Part shown: positions 25,867 to 34,239 of the stretch, piece by piece
Position numbering within the stretch: the stretch's first letter is position 1
Layout: every line of letters starts with the position of its first letter
Source of the DNA: G958296245 sp963664035
Lineage (GTDB): Bacteria > Chloroflexota > Dehalococcoidia > Lucifugimonadales > G958296245
DNA: 64,000 nucleotides
Assembly (NCBI GenBank): GCA_963664035.2
Contig: OY760867.2
Coordinates: 1,302,001-1,366,000 of the forward strand
Direction of reading: 5' to 3'
Program-made: the position numbers and the translations under genes
Notes under the pieces: generated by a model
Told to the model about the DNA's origin: nothing
The model's database searches: none
Seen by the model: only the letters and a program-made list of their open reading frames with translations

Positions 25867-26598
25867 ATGACCACAGACCGGAACGACTACATCGTACACG
25901 CTACCGCCGTCCACAAGACATACAGCACCGGCAAGGTCACCGTGCCCGCGCTGCGGGGCATCGACCTGCGCGTCAGGCGCGGCGAGATGGTGGCCATCAT
26001 GGGCCCCAGCGGGTGCGGCAAGACCACCACGCTGAACTGCCTCTCCGGCCTCGACGAGATCGACTCCGGGGCGGTTACCGTCGAGGGCCAGCTGATCCAC
26101 GACCTCCCGGACGACGAGCGCAGCGACTACCGCGCGAGGCGGATGGGCTTCGTATTCCAGCTATACAACCTGCTGCCGGTGCTCACCGCCGTCGAGAACG
26201 TCGAGATGCCGCTGCTCGTCTCGGGCGCAAGCTCAAAGGAGTCCAGGCAGAGGGCGCTCGACCTGCTCGACCAGGTGGGCCTCGCGGACCGGGCGGACCA
26301 CCTTCCCGCCGAGCTGTCGGGGGGCCAGCGCCAGCGCGTCACCATCGCGCGGGCGCTCGTCAACCGCCCGGCCATCGTATGGGCGGACGAGCCCACGGGC
26401 GACCTCGACAGCGAGACCGCCCAGGAGATCATGGACCTCATGACCAGGCTGAACAAGGACTCCGGCGAGACATTCATCATCGTCACCCACTCGCGGGAGG
26501 TCGGCGAGATCGCCGACCGCATCGTCCGCATGAGGGACGGCCTAGTGATCGACGACGGCCTCGGCGGCGCGGCCAACGGGCCCGCCTCATCCGGATAA
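25867..26598 (+). CDS. ABC transporter ATP-binding protein, MacB/LolD type
   Basis: 243 residues. Walker A GPSGCGKTT around residue 44, Q-loop FQLYNLLPVLTAVENVEMP, signature LSGGQRQRVTIARAL, Walker B PAIVWADEPTGDLDSET and switch His in VTHSREV. This subgroup pairs with FtsX-type permeases in lipoprotein release or export by mechanotransmission. Next to the permease at 26654, with a 55-nt spacer containing a dispersed repeat. Confidence 0.95.
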   Translation: MTTDRNDYIVHATAVHKTYSTGKVTVPALRGIDLRVRRGEMVAIMGPSGCGKTTTLNCLSGLDEIDSGAVTVEGQLIHDLPDDERSDYRARRMGFVFQLYNLLPVLTAVENVEMPLLVSGASSKESRQRALDLLDQVGLADRADHLPAELSGGQRQRVTIARALVNRPAIVWADEPTGDLDSETAQEIMDLMTRLNKDSGETFIIVTHSREVGEIADRIVRMRDGLVIDDGLGGAANGPASSG

Positions 26599-26603
26599 TC
26601 ATC

Positions 26604-26638
26604 CCAATCCCCTAATCACGAAAATCACAGTCCAGACG
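26604..26638 (-). repeat. Family D repeat (GGACTGTGATT...GGGATGAT), copy 1
   Basis: Reverse complement reads GGACTGTGATTTTCGTGATT then AGGGGATTGGGATGATT. Related copies: about 36447-36483, 53348-53386 and 55648-55681. It forms the spacer between the ABC ATPase and permease genes without breaking the operon. Confidence 0.65.
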
Positions 26639-26653
26639 GCCCCGAGGTAATCG

Positions 26654-29600
26654 ATGGAAAAGCTCTTCGGCATCCCCATGCCCGTCCTGATGTTCGTCCT
26701 GTCCGGCGTCTTCATCGCAACGATGCTGGTCGTCATCGGAATGGCCCTACGCAACCCCGTGATGCTCAAGCTGGGCATACGCCCCATCTCCCGCAGGCCG
26801 GGCATGACCGCGCTCATCATCATCGGCGTCATGCTCAGCACCATCATCATCTCCGCCGCCTTCGGCACCGCCGACACCCTGTCGTACTCCATACGCGACC
26901 TGGGGATCAACGGCTTGGGCACCATAGACGAGCTCATAATCTCGGCGCGCGCCCAGGAGGGCGACCGCTTCGGACAGTCGTACGTCTCGATGGAGCGCTA
27001 CGAGCAGATACGCGCGGAGCTTGCCGGCGACGACCGGATAGACGGCATCATGCCCCAGTTCACCCAGAACGTGCCTGCGGTCAACCCCGAGGCCAAGCTG
27101 AGCGAGGGCCAGTTCAACCTCCTCGGCATCGACCCCGTCATGCTCGAAGGATTCGGGGGCCTGCGGCTGAAGTCGGGCGGAGACGCCGACGTGCAGGCCC
27201 TGGGACCCGGCGAGACGCTCATCAACGAGAAGGCCGCGGGCGAGCTCGATCTCCAGGCCGGCGGCGAGCTGGAGATCTACGTCGAGGAGGACCGCCCGGT
27301 CCGGTTCGAGGTGAGGGAGGTCCTCGCGAACGGCGGCTTTGCCGGCATAGAGCCGACGATGATCATCCCGCTCGACCACGCCCAGGACCTGCTTGGCAGG
27401 ACGGGACAGATCACCTCCATCGTCATATCGAACCGCGGCGACGCGCTGTCGGGCAACGAGCTGAGCGAGGAGGTGACGAAGGACCTCCGCGTCATGTTCA
27501 CCGACCGCGAGACGGCCGCCCGCCTGAAGGACCTTCTCGACGACGACGCCTTTCTCGAGGCGCTCGAGCTGAAGCGCGACACCGCTGCGGACGAGGACCG
27601 CAAGGCCGAGCTCGGCAGGCTGGTCACAGGGATACGTGCCCCGGATCTCACCGACGACCTGATCGGCGTGCTGGCCGACGTGGAGATTTCCGAGGTCGTA
27701 CAGCAGATCCTCGACGCGGACGAAATGCGCGACCTCCAGCGCGAGGCGGCGACGCTCTTCAGCGAGCTCTCCGAAATGTACGTCCTCGACATCAAGTTCG
27801 ACATCCTGCGAGGCGCGGAGCAGGCAGGCACCGGCGTGAGCGTCTTCTTCCTTACCTTCAGCACCTTCTCGATAGCCAGCGGGATCCTGCTGATCTTCCT
27901 CATCTTCGTCCTTCTCGCGGGCGCCAGGAAGTCGGAGATGGGCATGGCCCGCGCGGTCGGCGCCAAGCGCCGGAACCTCATCCAGATGTTCGTCTTCGAG
28001 GGGAGCGCGTACGCCCTCGTGTCCGCGGCCATCGGCGTCGTGCTGGGACTGGCGGTCAGCGGGCTGATGGTGGGGATACTCAACAGCGTCTTCTCTACGT
28101 TTGACGACGACTTCACCCTGACGCTCCACTTCACCCTGCCGACGATAGTCGTATCGTACTGCCTGGGGATGGTCATCACCTTCGCGACGGTCGGATTCTC
28201 GGCCTACCGCGTCAGCTACCTCAACATCGTCGCGGCGGTGCGGAACCTGCCGGAGACCCTGGCGCCCGCCGAGCCTCCACGCCTGTCTAGGCGGCTGCTC
28301 GGCTTGCTGCTGGCGGTCGTACGGCCGGCTGTCTTCCTGTGGCGCGCCGTCAGGTTCCTAATCAGGCTCGATTTCGTCCCGGCGGTGCTCCACCTGGTAT
28401 TCGCCCTGGTATGGTTGACCGTGATCGTCTGGGTGGCCGACATCCTCGTCCAGCTCTTCAGGCTGCTCTGGCCCTACTTCTTCCAGGGCTGGCTCCTCAT
28501 TATCGTCGGCGCCGCGCTGGTCGCCGGGAGCATACTTCTCCCGTTCATACAGTTGTGGTCGGCCTTCGGCGGAGGGGTGTCGTTGGTACTGGCGGGCATC
28601 GGGCTGCTGGCGAGGACCCTGCTCGCGCGGGGCGGCATGGCTCCCGCGCTTCGCGACCGGATCGTATTCACCGCGACGGGAATCGCGGTCCTCGTCTTCT
28701 GGGCGCTGCCCCCCGGCATCGTCGACGCGCTGCTGGGCGACGCCGCGGACGACTTCAGCGGCGACGTGGACATCATGTTCGTCTCGGGCATCGCCATGGT
28801 CGGGGCGGCCGTCTGGACGGTTATGTACAACGCCGACCTGATCCTACACGCGCTCCAGCTAGCCACCGGCCGCCTCAAGCAGTTCCGCCCAGTGCTCGTG
28901 ACAGCGGTCGCCTACCCCCTCAGCTCCAAGTTCCGCACCGGGCTGACCCTGACTATGTTCGCCCTCGTCGTCTTCACCCTCACGGTCATGTCCGTGCTCA
29001 CGGACACCTTCGGCACCCAGTTCGTCGACGCGCGGACCTCCACGGGCGGGTGGGACATACAGGCCAACGTCAACCTGACCACGCCCATCGACGACATCCG
29101 CTCCGAGATCGACGCACTCGAGACGGTGCGGCTATCCCAGCTCGATGCCATCGGCGGCTACACCGGCTTTCCGGTACAGGTCCGGGAAGTGGAGGCCGAA
29201 GACCAGGAGTGGCGCAACGTGGGCTTCCGCGCCGCCGACGAGGGCTACCTGGGCGCCAGCACGTTCGACCTCAAGCTGATCGCCGACGGCTTCGGCCCCG
29301 CCTCCGCCGACGTATTCGCCGCCATGCAAGGCGACCCCAGCCTCGTCCTCATCCCCGGATCACTCCTCGACGATACGCAGGGCGAGCAGGGCCAGCAGAT
29401 CGACCGCGTCTTCCACCAGGTGAGCTACGCCGACGAGTCGATGTCCCCCTTCGAGATCGAGGTGCGGGAGCGGACCACCCGCGCCGTCATGAATCTGACG
29501 GTCGTGGGCGTAGTCGACCGCGTCCACAACACCTTCAGCTCCTTCATGATCGGATCGAAGGCGGCCGTCGAGGAGGCGGCCCCCTTCCCAATACCCATCA

Positions 29601-30145
29601 CCACCTACCAGTTCCGGGTCGTCGACCCGGACGAGTCCAAGCAGGTTGCGCAGGAGCTAGAGCGCGCCTTCCTTGCGAACGGGATGCAGACCGAGGTCCT
29701 GGAGGAGCTTCTCGATGAGCAGCTGGGGGCGCTTCGCGGCTTCTTCCGGCTGTTCACCGGGTTCATGGCGCTCGGCCTGTTCGTCGGCATCGCCGCCCTC
29801 GGCGTGGTGAGCACCCGCGCCGTCGTGGAGCGGCGGCAGCAGATCGGGATGCTGCGCGCCATCGGGTACCGCCGGGGGATGGTCCAGCTCAGCTTCCTGA
29901 TAGAGTCGAGCTTCGTCGCCGTCCTGGGCATCGTCATCGGCACGGTGCTGGGGCTCGTCCTCTCGTACAACGCGGTCATCGACATCCGCGACGAACAGGG
30001 TATCGACACGATACGCTACGCTGTCCCCTGGATACAGATGATGATAATCCTGGGGCTGACCTACGTCTTCTCGCTCCTAGCAACCTACCTTCCCGCCCGC
30101 CAGGCATCCAAGATCTACCCCGCCGAGGCCCTGCGCTACGAGTAG
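26654..30145 (+). CDS. Giant ABC transporter permease with two FtsX domains
   Basis: 1163 residues. Hydrophobic segments at residues about 10-30 and 50-75, a periplasmic domain to about 390, then an FtsX block (VSVFFLTFSTFSIASGILLI ... ARKSEMGMARAVGAKRRNLIQMFVFEG) to about 530. A run of extra membrane segments follows at about 545-780, then a second extracytoplasmic domain (SKFRTGLTLTMFALVVFTLT onward) and a second FtsX block (GVVSTRAVVERRQQIGMLRAIGYRRGMVQ) at about 1020-1155. Fusion of two FtsX units gives a single-chain permease for the ATPase just upstream. Likely exports or moves lipoproteins or envelope lipids. Confidence 0.9.
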   Translation: MEKLFGIPMPVLMFVLSGVFIATMLVVIGMALRNPVMLKLGIRPISRRPGMTALIIIGVMLSTIIISAAFGTADTLSYSIRDLGINGLGTIDELIISARAQEGDRFGQSYVSMERYEQIRAELAGDDRIDGIMPQFTQNVPAVNPEAKLSEGQFNLLGIDPVMLEGFGGLRLKSGGDADVQALGPGETLINEKAAGELDLQAGGELEIYVEEDRPVRFEVREVLANGGFAGIEPTMIIPLDHAQDLLGRTGQITSIVISNRGDALSGNELSEEVTKDLRVMFTDRETAARLKDLLDDDAFLEALELKRDTAADEDRKAELGRLVTGIRAPDLTDDLIGVLADVEISEVVQQILDADEMRDLQREAATLFSELSEMYVLDIKFDILRGAEQAGTGVSVFFLTFSTFSIASGILLIFLIFVLLAGARKSEMGMARAVGAKRRNLIQMFVFEGSAYALVSAAIGVVLGLAVSGLMVGILNSVFSTFDDDFTLTLHFTLPTIVVSYCLGMVITFATVGFSAYRVSYLNIVAAVRNLPETLAPAEPPRLSRRLLGLLLAVVRPAVFLWRAVRFLIRLDFVPAVLHLVFALVWLTVIVWVADILVQLFRLLWPYFFQGWLLIIVGAALVAGSILLPFIQLWSAFGGGVSLVLAGIGLLARTLLARGGMAPALRDRIVFTATGIAVLVFWALPPGIVDALLGDAADDFSGDVDIMFVSGIAMVGAAVWTVMYNADLILHALQLATGRLKQFRPVLVTAVAYPLSSKFRTGLTLTMFALVVFTLTVMSVLTDTFGTQFVDARTSTGGWDIQANVNLTTPIDDIRSEIDALETVRLSQLDAIGGYTGFPVQVREVEAEDQEWRNVGFRAADEGYLGASTFDLKLIADGFGPASADVFAAMQGDPSLVLIPGSLLDDTQGEQGQQIDRVFHQVSYADESMSPFEIEVRERTTRAVMNLTVVGVVDRVHNTFSSFMIGSKAAVEEAAPFPIPITTYQFRVVDPDESKQVAQELERAFLANGMQTEVLEELLDEQLGALRGFFRLFTGFMALGLFVGIAALGVVSTRAVVERRQQIGMLRAIGYRRGMVQLSFLIESSFVAVLGIVIGTVLGLVLSYNAVIDIRDEQGIDTIRYAVPWIQMMIILGLTYVFSLLATYLPARQASKIYPAEALRYE

Positions 30146-30208
30146 GAGCCGGGAGCCAGGCGTCGCCCCCCACGGCTTAACTCTTGGAGAGGTCTTGGAC
30201 AGTGACTC

Positions 30209-30256
30209 TAACCGCTACAACGGTTATGGCAAATCATAGTTACAGTGTCGTATAAT
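30209..30256 (+). promoter_or_regulatory. MarR gene promoter with candidate operator
   Basis: TATAAT at 30251-30256, 30 nt upstream of the GTG start. TAACCG-CTACAA-CGGTTA at 30209-30226 is a perfect 6-6-6 inverted repeat lying where the -35 region would be (a weak TGGCAA at 30227-30232). It is a plausible autoregulatory MarR site; inference. Confidence 0.5.
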
Positions 30257-30285
30257 GTGGGTAGGACTGCTGCGAGGTTGAAGAG

Positions 30286-30762
30286 GTGACTGACACTAAG
30301 CCCCGATCCAGAAGGCGCAGGGCGGAAATACCGAACGCTGATCTCCAGACGTGCGTCAACCATCTCGTGAACGTGGTCGACAAGGGGGCCGCGAGCGAGG
30401 CCGCGCCCTACGACCTCATCCCGTTGGAGTTCTCCCTGCTCAGGGCTTGCATGGAGAAGGGCGAGTGTACGGCTACCCAGCTCGCGGAAGTCCTGCCCGT
30501 GGACGCCTCCCGCATAAGCCGCGTCGTCAACAGGATGGTCGACATGGGCCTGCTGCGCAGGAGGCGCTTGCGCAGCGACCGGCGCATCGTGATGCTGACG
30601 TTGACCCCCAGGGGGAACGACCTGACCCTGAGGATTCACCAGCGCGTGCAGGTATACGACGCCAAGCTCATAGATGGCGTCAGCGAGAGGGAGATGCGGT
30701 CCTTCGTGGCGACCACGTTCAAGATACTCGCAAACTACAACGCCATGAAGGAGGCCGAGTAG
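30286..30762 (+). CDS. MarR-family transcriptional regulator
   Basis: 158 residues, winged helix. Residues 40-110 (LEFSLLRACMEKGECTATQLAEVLPVDASRISRVVNRMVDMGLLRRRRLRSDRRIVMLTLTPRG) show the helix-turn-helix and the DR-containing wing of MarR proteins. GTG start at 30286 with AGAGG just before it. Lies downstream of the ABC operon but has its own promoter; could control the transporter or the convergent methyltransferase. Confidence 0.9.
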   Translation: MTDTKPRSRRRRAEIPNADLQTCVNHLVNVVDKGAASEAAPYDLIPLEFSLLRACMEKGECTATQLAEVLPVDASRISRVVNRMVDMGLLRRRRLRSDRRIVMLTLTPRGNDLTLRIHQRVQVYDAKLIDGVSEREMRSFVATTFKILANYNAMKEAE

Positions 30763-30824
30763 CTCCAGGGCCTCCAAGCCGTCCCCACTGAGCAGCGGGC
30801 GCAGGCGGGGCGTTCCGGCTGGCC

Positions 30825-31646
30825 TTACGGGTTCCGAGCCAGGAGTTGGCCGTGCGCGACGGCGCAGATGGCGCCGGGGTCGTCCTTCCACCTCTCGTAG
30901 GCCATGCGTATGTTGTCGCACAACTGCTGAGTCGCCGCCCCGTACTTTATCGCCGCCTCCGTTATCTCAGGCGCCAGGAACCACTTGTTCGCCACGCCGT
31001 AGATGAATAGGACGTCTTCCGGCGTACTGTACGAATCGAAGGAAGCGGACACCTGGACGTCCTCGAACCCGGCGTGGACGAAATGGGTCTTCATGTCCTT
31101 GCCCATCTCCGGATGGGCGTCGTCAGCCGTCAGCAGGTCCGCGAACATGTCCCAAGCGTTCCTGATGGTGCCATAGTCGGGATGCGTGAACGAGGACTGG
31201 CAGATCATCTCTCGGCTGGAGACGATGCCGCCGGGCTTCAGGACGCGCTTGACTTCCCCTAGCACCGCCTGGGTATCGGGAACGTGCATCAGGACGTTGT
31301 GGCAGTGGGCCACGTCGAAGAAGTCGTCATCGAATGGAAGCGCGGTCACGTCGCCAACGTGGAATATCGCGTTGTCGCACCCGCCCGCCTTGGCGACCGC
31401 CCTGGCCAACTCGACCTGCGACTCTTCCATGTCCACGCCGTGCATCTCGCCGGGCTCCACGGCCTTGGCCAGGCCGACCGATATGGAGCCCGGTCCACAA
31501 CCGAAGTCGAGTAGACGAAGGCCGGGCTTCAGGTGAGGGAGGAGGTGCGCGGCGTGAGTACGGGCAGTGTAGCGGTTCAGTATCTGAACCATCTCCTCAC
31601 CGAAGCCCATCGTATAGTCGGGTGTCGCCGATTCAGGGCCAGTCAT
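30825..31646 (-). CDS. Class I SAM-dependent methyltransferase
   Basis: 273 residues. SAM motif I LLDFGCGPGSISVGLA at about residue 43, acidic motif GVDMEESQVELA, motif GDVTALPFDDDFFDVAHCHNVLMHV and RVLKPGGIVSSREM, typical of UbiE/Methyltransf_11-type enzymes. The N-terminal MGFGEEMVQILNRYTARTHAAHLLPHL is common in small-molecule methyltransferases. Start at 31646 with AAGGAGCC 8 nt upstream; the longer frame to 31748 covers the promoter. Substrate unknown. Confidence 0.85.
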   Translation of the reverse strand: MTGPESATPDYTMGFGEEMVQILNRYTARTHAAHLLPHLKPGLRLLDFGCGPGSISVGLAKAVEPGEMHGVDMEESQVELARAVAKAGGCDNAIFHVGDVTALPFDDDFFDVAHCHNVLMHVPDTQAVLGEVKRVLKPGGIVSSREMICQSSFTHPDYGTIRNAWDMFADLLTADDAHPEMGKDMKTHFVHAGFEDVQVSASFDSYSTPEDVLFIYGVANKWFLAPEITEAAIKYGAATQQLCDNIRMAYERWKDDPGAICAVAHGQLLARNP

Positions 31647-31674
31647 CCTACGGCTCCTTTTTCGTCGGTATCCA

Positions 31675-31703
31675 ATTATTCCGTATCGCCCTACCCAAGT
31701 CAA
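31675..31703 (-). promoter_or_regulatory. Promoter of the methyltransferase gene
   Basis: On the minus strand: TTGACT (31703-31698), 17-nt spacer, AATAAT (31680-31675), about 28 nt before the start codon. Confidence 0.6.
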
Positions 31704-31767
31704 GACCGACGTGGACCCCTGTGGACCCCTGACATAATCATTGAACATCTACGGGGGGGTAGGTAGG

Positions 31768-31921
31768 CCAAAATCCCCCACCTAAATGGCGGTGACGCTC
31801 TACGGCAAGGGGGAGGGCGGGGGAGGGCTGGTTTCAAACCAGCCCCTACGGAATGCGCTGATAGCCCCTACGGGGTGATGGCCGATAGATATGGCGCTGA
31901 ATCTGGCGGTGGGGATTTGGG
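31768..31921 (+). repeat. Family B element, copy 2
   Basis: CCAAAATCCCCCACCTAAAT at the left end and GGCGGTGGGGATTTGGG at the right. Inside: GGGCTGGTTTCAAACCAGCC hairpin, CCCTACGG and GGGGTGATGGCCGATAGATA. The same order of parts is seen in the other copies. Confidence 0.8.
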
Positions 31922-31945
31922 ATGGCCGGTAGATTTCCTTGATAA

Positions 31946-32180
31946 GTGTCTCATTTTGTCTCTTTTCGTCTATTTCAGCTATGGGCCGTGAGACAGTGGG
32001 AGACACGAACAAGGCAAAATGAGACACGAAATAGACAGAATGAGACAGCAATGAGACAGAATGAGACACGACGGACGAGGGCGCGGGACGGCCGGTCCCA
32101 GGCGCCTTCAGCTCAGTATGTGCGCGGTGGTGCATGGGGGGAGTATAGCACGCGCGTTCTGCGGATGGCAAGGGCGCGAG
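31946..32180 (-). repeat. Family E element copy 2: leaderless promoter plus iterated body
   Basis: Inverted relative to 3462-3730. Reading minus: TTGCCA (32171-32166), 18 nt, TATACT (32147-32142), 6 nt, ATG at 32135, and an open frame of 111 codons to 31800. The iterations TGTCTCATTC/TGTCTATTTCG are better preserved than in copy 1. It differs from copy 1 by two in-frame length changes (15 and 30 bp); most of the point differences would change amino acids. Confidence 0.6.
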
Positions 32181-32198
32181 GGCGGTAGGGATGGGGCG

Positions 32199-32228
32199 TT
32201 GACACGGCGGTTGGGGGTCGGGTAGACT
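32199..32228 (+). promoter_or_regulatory. Promoter of the TPP-riboswitch transcript
   Basis: TTGACA (32199-32204), 18-nt spacer, TAGACT (32223-32228). Consensus -35; placed about 25 nt before the riboswitch. Confidence 0.7.
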
Positions 32229-32252
32229 GCGCGGCAGCCGACATACAGCAGC

Positions 32253-32345
32253 GCGGGGGAGCTTGGGAAGCCAGGCTGAGAGGTTCCTATCGGAGGGACG
32301 ACCCCGATACCTGATCTGGGTAATGCCAGCGTAGGGATGCGAGCG
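32253..32345 (+). ncRNA. TPP (THI-box) riboswitch
   Basis: Contains the conserved blocks of the thiamine pyrophosphate riboswitch in order: GGGGGAGC, CAGGCTGAGAGG, the variable P3 arm (TTCCTATCGGAGGGACGA), ACCCCGATACCTGATCTGGG and TAATGCCAGCGTAGGGA. It folds into the usual P1-P5 layout with the CUGAGA pyrimidine sensor and the GCCAGCGUAGGGA helix sensor. It lies between a strong promoter and a terminator hairpin upstream of a symporter gene. Confidence 0.95.
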
Positions 32346-32359
32346 CGCAGAAGCGCCTA

Positions 32360-32398
32360 ATGGCCGCCCAGAACAGGAATGGGCGGCCATCTTCGTTT
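32360..32398 (+). terminator. Riboswitch expression-platform terminator
   Basis: Perfect 11-bp stem ATGGCCGCCCA / TGGGCGGCCAT with loop GAACAGGAA, followed by CTTCGTTT. Its position between the aptamer and the coding sequence fits transcriptional attenuation when TPP is bound. Confidence 0.75.
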
Positions 32399-32436
32399 CA
32401 GGCCGCCCCACCGGACCCGCGCGTGGAGGTGGAGCG

Positions 32437-33924
32437 ATGATCGACGGCACGGTGGCGATTATCATAGCGGTCGTTACGGCGGCGGCTTTCGGGGGGCTTG
32501 GGATAGTCTACGCCAGGCGTAGGCGGGCCGGCGTGGAGGACTACCTGGTGGCCCGTGGCTCGGCGGGGGCGCAGGTGACGACGGCGACCCTCGTTGCGTC
32601 CGTCATCGGCGCGTGGGTGCTGTTCAGCCCCGCGGAGGCGGGCACGTGGGCGGGGCTGGCGGCGCTGGTGGGCTACGGGATCGGGCAGGCGGCGCCGTTG
32701 TTCGCCTTCGTCTTCCTCGGGCCGCGGATGCGCCGCGTCATGCCCGACGGCCACTCGCTGACCGAGTACGTATGGCACCGGTACGGGCCGGCCATGTACG
32801 CGCTGGCGCTGGCGGTGATCGTCTTCTACATGTTCGTGTTCCTGTCGGCCGAGCTGACGGGCATCGCGCTCGCCTTCAACCTGCTGGCGGACACGCCGCT
32901 GGTGTGGACGGCGATCATCGTGGGGCTGGTCACGGTGGCCTACACGGCATACGGCGGGATACGGGCGTCCATATTCACGGACAGGATACAGTTCAACTTG
33001 ATCATGCCGCTGCTGACGATAGGGGTCATCGCGGCGATCGTCAGCCTGGACGGCTTGGGCGGGGCGCTGGACCCGGTGAGGGAGACGGCGCCCCAGCTCC
33101 TGTCGCTGACCCACGGCGCGGGGATCGAGTTCGGCGTCACGCTGGTCATCGCGATCCTGGCGGCGAACATGTTCCACCAGGGGTTCTGGCAGCGGGTGTA
33201 CACGAGCGAGGACGACCGCGCGCTGCGCAGGGGTTTCGGCATTGCCGCGGCGGTGGTGATCCCGACGATAATCGTCGCCGGGCTGTTGGGGGTGGCGGCG
33301 GCCGGGCGCGGCGTGCCCGGCGAGAGCGCATCGTCGGCGCTGTTCTGGCTGGTCATCGAGACGATGCCGACGTGGGTCGCCATTGCCTTCCTGCTGCTGG
33401 CGGTGGCGCTGGTGATGAGCAGCCTGGATACGCTGCTGAACGGCATAGCCAGCGCGGTGACGAGCGACCTGGCGCGTTTCAGGCCGGCGCTCGGGGGGGC
33501 GTCGCTGCTCAAGTGGTCGCGGGGCCTGACCGTTGCGCTGATAGTGCCGGCGATACTCATTGCGTCGCAGGGGTACAGCGTGCTGTACCTGTTCCTGATC
33601 GCGGACATGGTCTGTTCGGCGGTGGTGTTCCCTGTCTTCTGGGGGCTGTACTCGGGGCGGTTCAGCGGCGGCGCGGCGCTGGTCTCCAGCGCGATCGGGC
33701 TGGCCGCGGGTGTGCTGTTCTTCCCGACGCCCGCGGCGCCGTACCTGACGGGGTGGATAATCGACGTGGACTGGGCGGGTCAGCTCGTGACGAGCTTCGC
33801 GTTCGCGCTCGGCGCGTCGGCCGCGGCGAGCCTCGCCATCACCGCGGCGGCGGGCAGCCTGGGGAAGCCGGGGCTGTTCGACTTCGGGCGGCTGCGCGAA
33901 CGGGTGCGGTTGATAGAGGGGTGA
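32437..33924 (+). CDS. Sodium:solute symporter, probable thiamine or precursor uptake (ThiV-like)
   Basis: 495 residues, 12-13 membrane segments of the SSS family: DYLVARGSAGAQVTTATLVASVIGAWVLFSP, GDGHSLTEYV-type PDGHSLTEYVWHRYG, and TAYGGIRASIFTDRIQFNLI are family landmarks. Control by the TPP riboswitch indicates that it imports thiamine or the pyrimidine precursor HMP; SSS transporters under THI boxes have been predicted before as ThiV (comparative genomics knowledge). GGAG 6-8 nt before ATG 32437. No other thiamine genes are in the window. Confidence 0.85.
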   Translation: MIDGTVAIIIAVVTAAAFGGLGIVYARRRRAGVEDYLVARGSAGAQVTTATLVASVIGAWVLFSPAEAGTWAGLAALVGYGIGQAAPLFAFVFLGPRMRRVMPDGHSLTEYVWHRYGPAMYALALAVIVFYMFVFLSAELTGIALAFNLLADTPLVWTAIIVGLVTVAYTAYGGIRASIFTDRIQFNLIMPLLTIGVIAAIVSLDGLGGALDPVRETAPQLLSLTHGAGIEFGVTLVIAILAANMFHQGFWQRVYTSEDDRALRRGFGIAAAVVIPTIIVAGLLGVAAAGRGVPGESASSALFWLVIETMPTWVAIAFLLLAVALVMSSLDTLLNGIASAVTSDLARFRPALGGASLLKWSRGLTVALIVPAILIASQGYSVLYLFLIADMVCSAVVFPVFWGLYSGRFSGGAALVSSAIGLAAGVLFFPTPAAPYLTGWIIDVDWAGQLVTSFAFALGASAAASLAITAAAGSLGKPGLFDFGRLRERVRLIEG

Positions 33925-33934
33925 GACGGGGGCG

Positions 33935-34192
33935 TTACCGGCCCTGGGCTGCGGTGAGGCTTCTCACCAGGCGCGACTTGCGCCTGGAGGCGTTGCCCTT
34001 GTGCAGGGCGCCCTTCTGGGCGGCCTTGTCCAGCACGACGACCGCCTCTCTGACGGCGGCCTGCGCGGCCTCCACGTCGCCTTCCTCGACGAGCCGTCGG
34101 GCCCGCCGGACGACCGTCCTGGCCTGGGAGCGCAACGGCGACTTTCTCGCGTGGCGGCGCTCGGAAACTCTACGCGACTTGGCGCTTGGCAA
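33935..34192 (-). CDS. rpsT: 30S ribosomal protein S20
   Basis: 85 residues, highly basic: PSAKSRRVSERRHARKSPLRSQARTVVRRARRLV and C-terminal ALHKGNASRRKSRLVRSL match S20, a primary 16S rRNA binder. TTG start at 34192 supported by AAGGAGG 7 nt upstream, in line with the known habit of rpsT to use weak start codons. Ends 10 nt from the convergent symporter gene. Confidence 0.95.
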   Translation of the reverse strand: MPSAKSRRVSERRHARKSPLRSQARTVVRRARRLVEEGDVEAAQAAVREAVVVLDKAAQKGALHKGNASRRKSRLVRSLTAAQGR

Positions 34193-34239
34193 TTGCTGTC
34201 CTCCTTGGGGGTCTCGCGGTTGCGGCTACGCGGCCCGTT

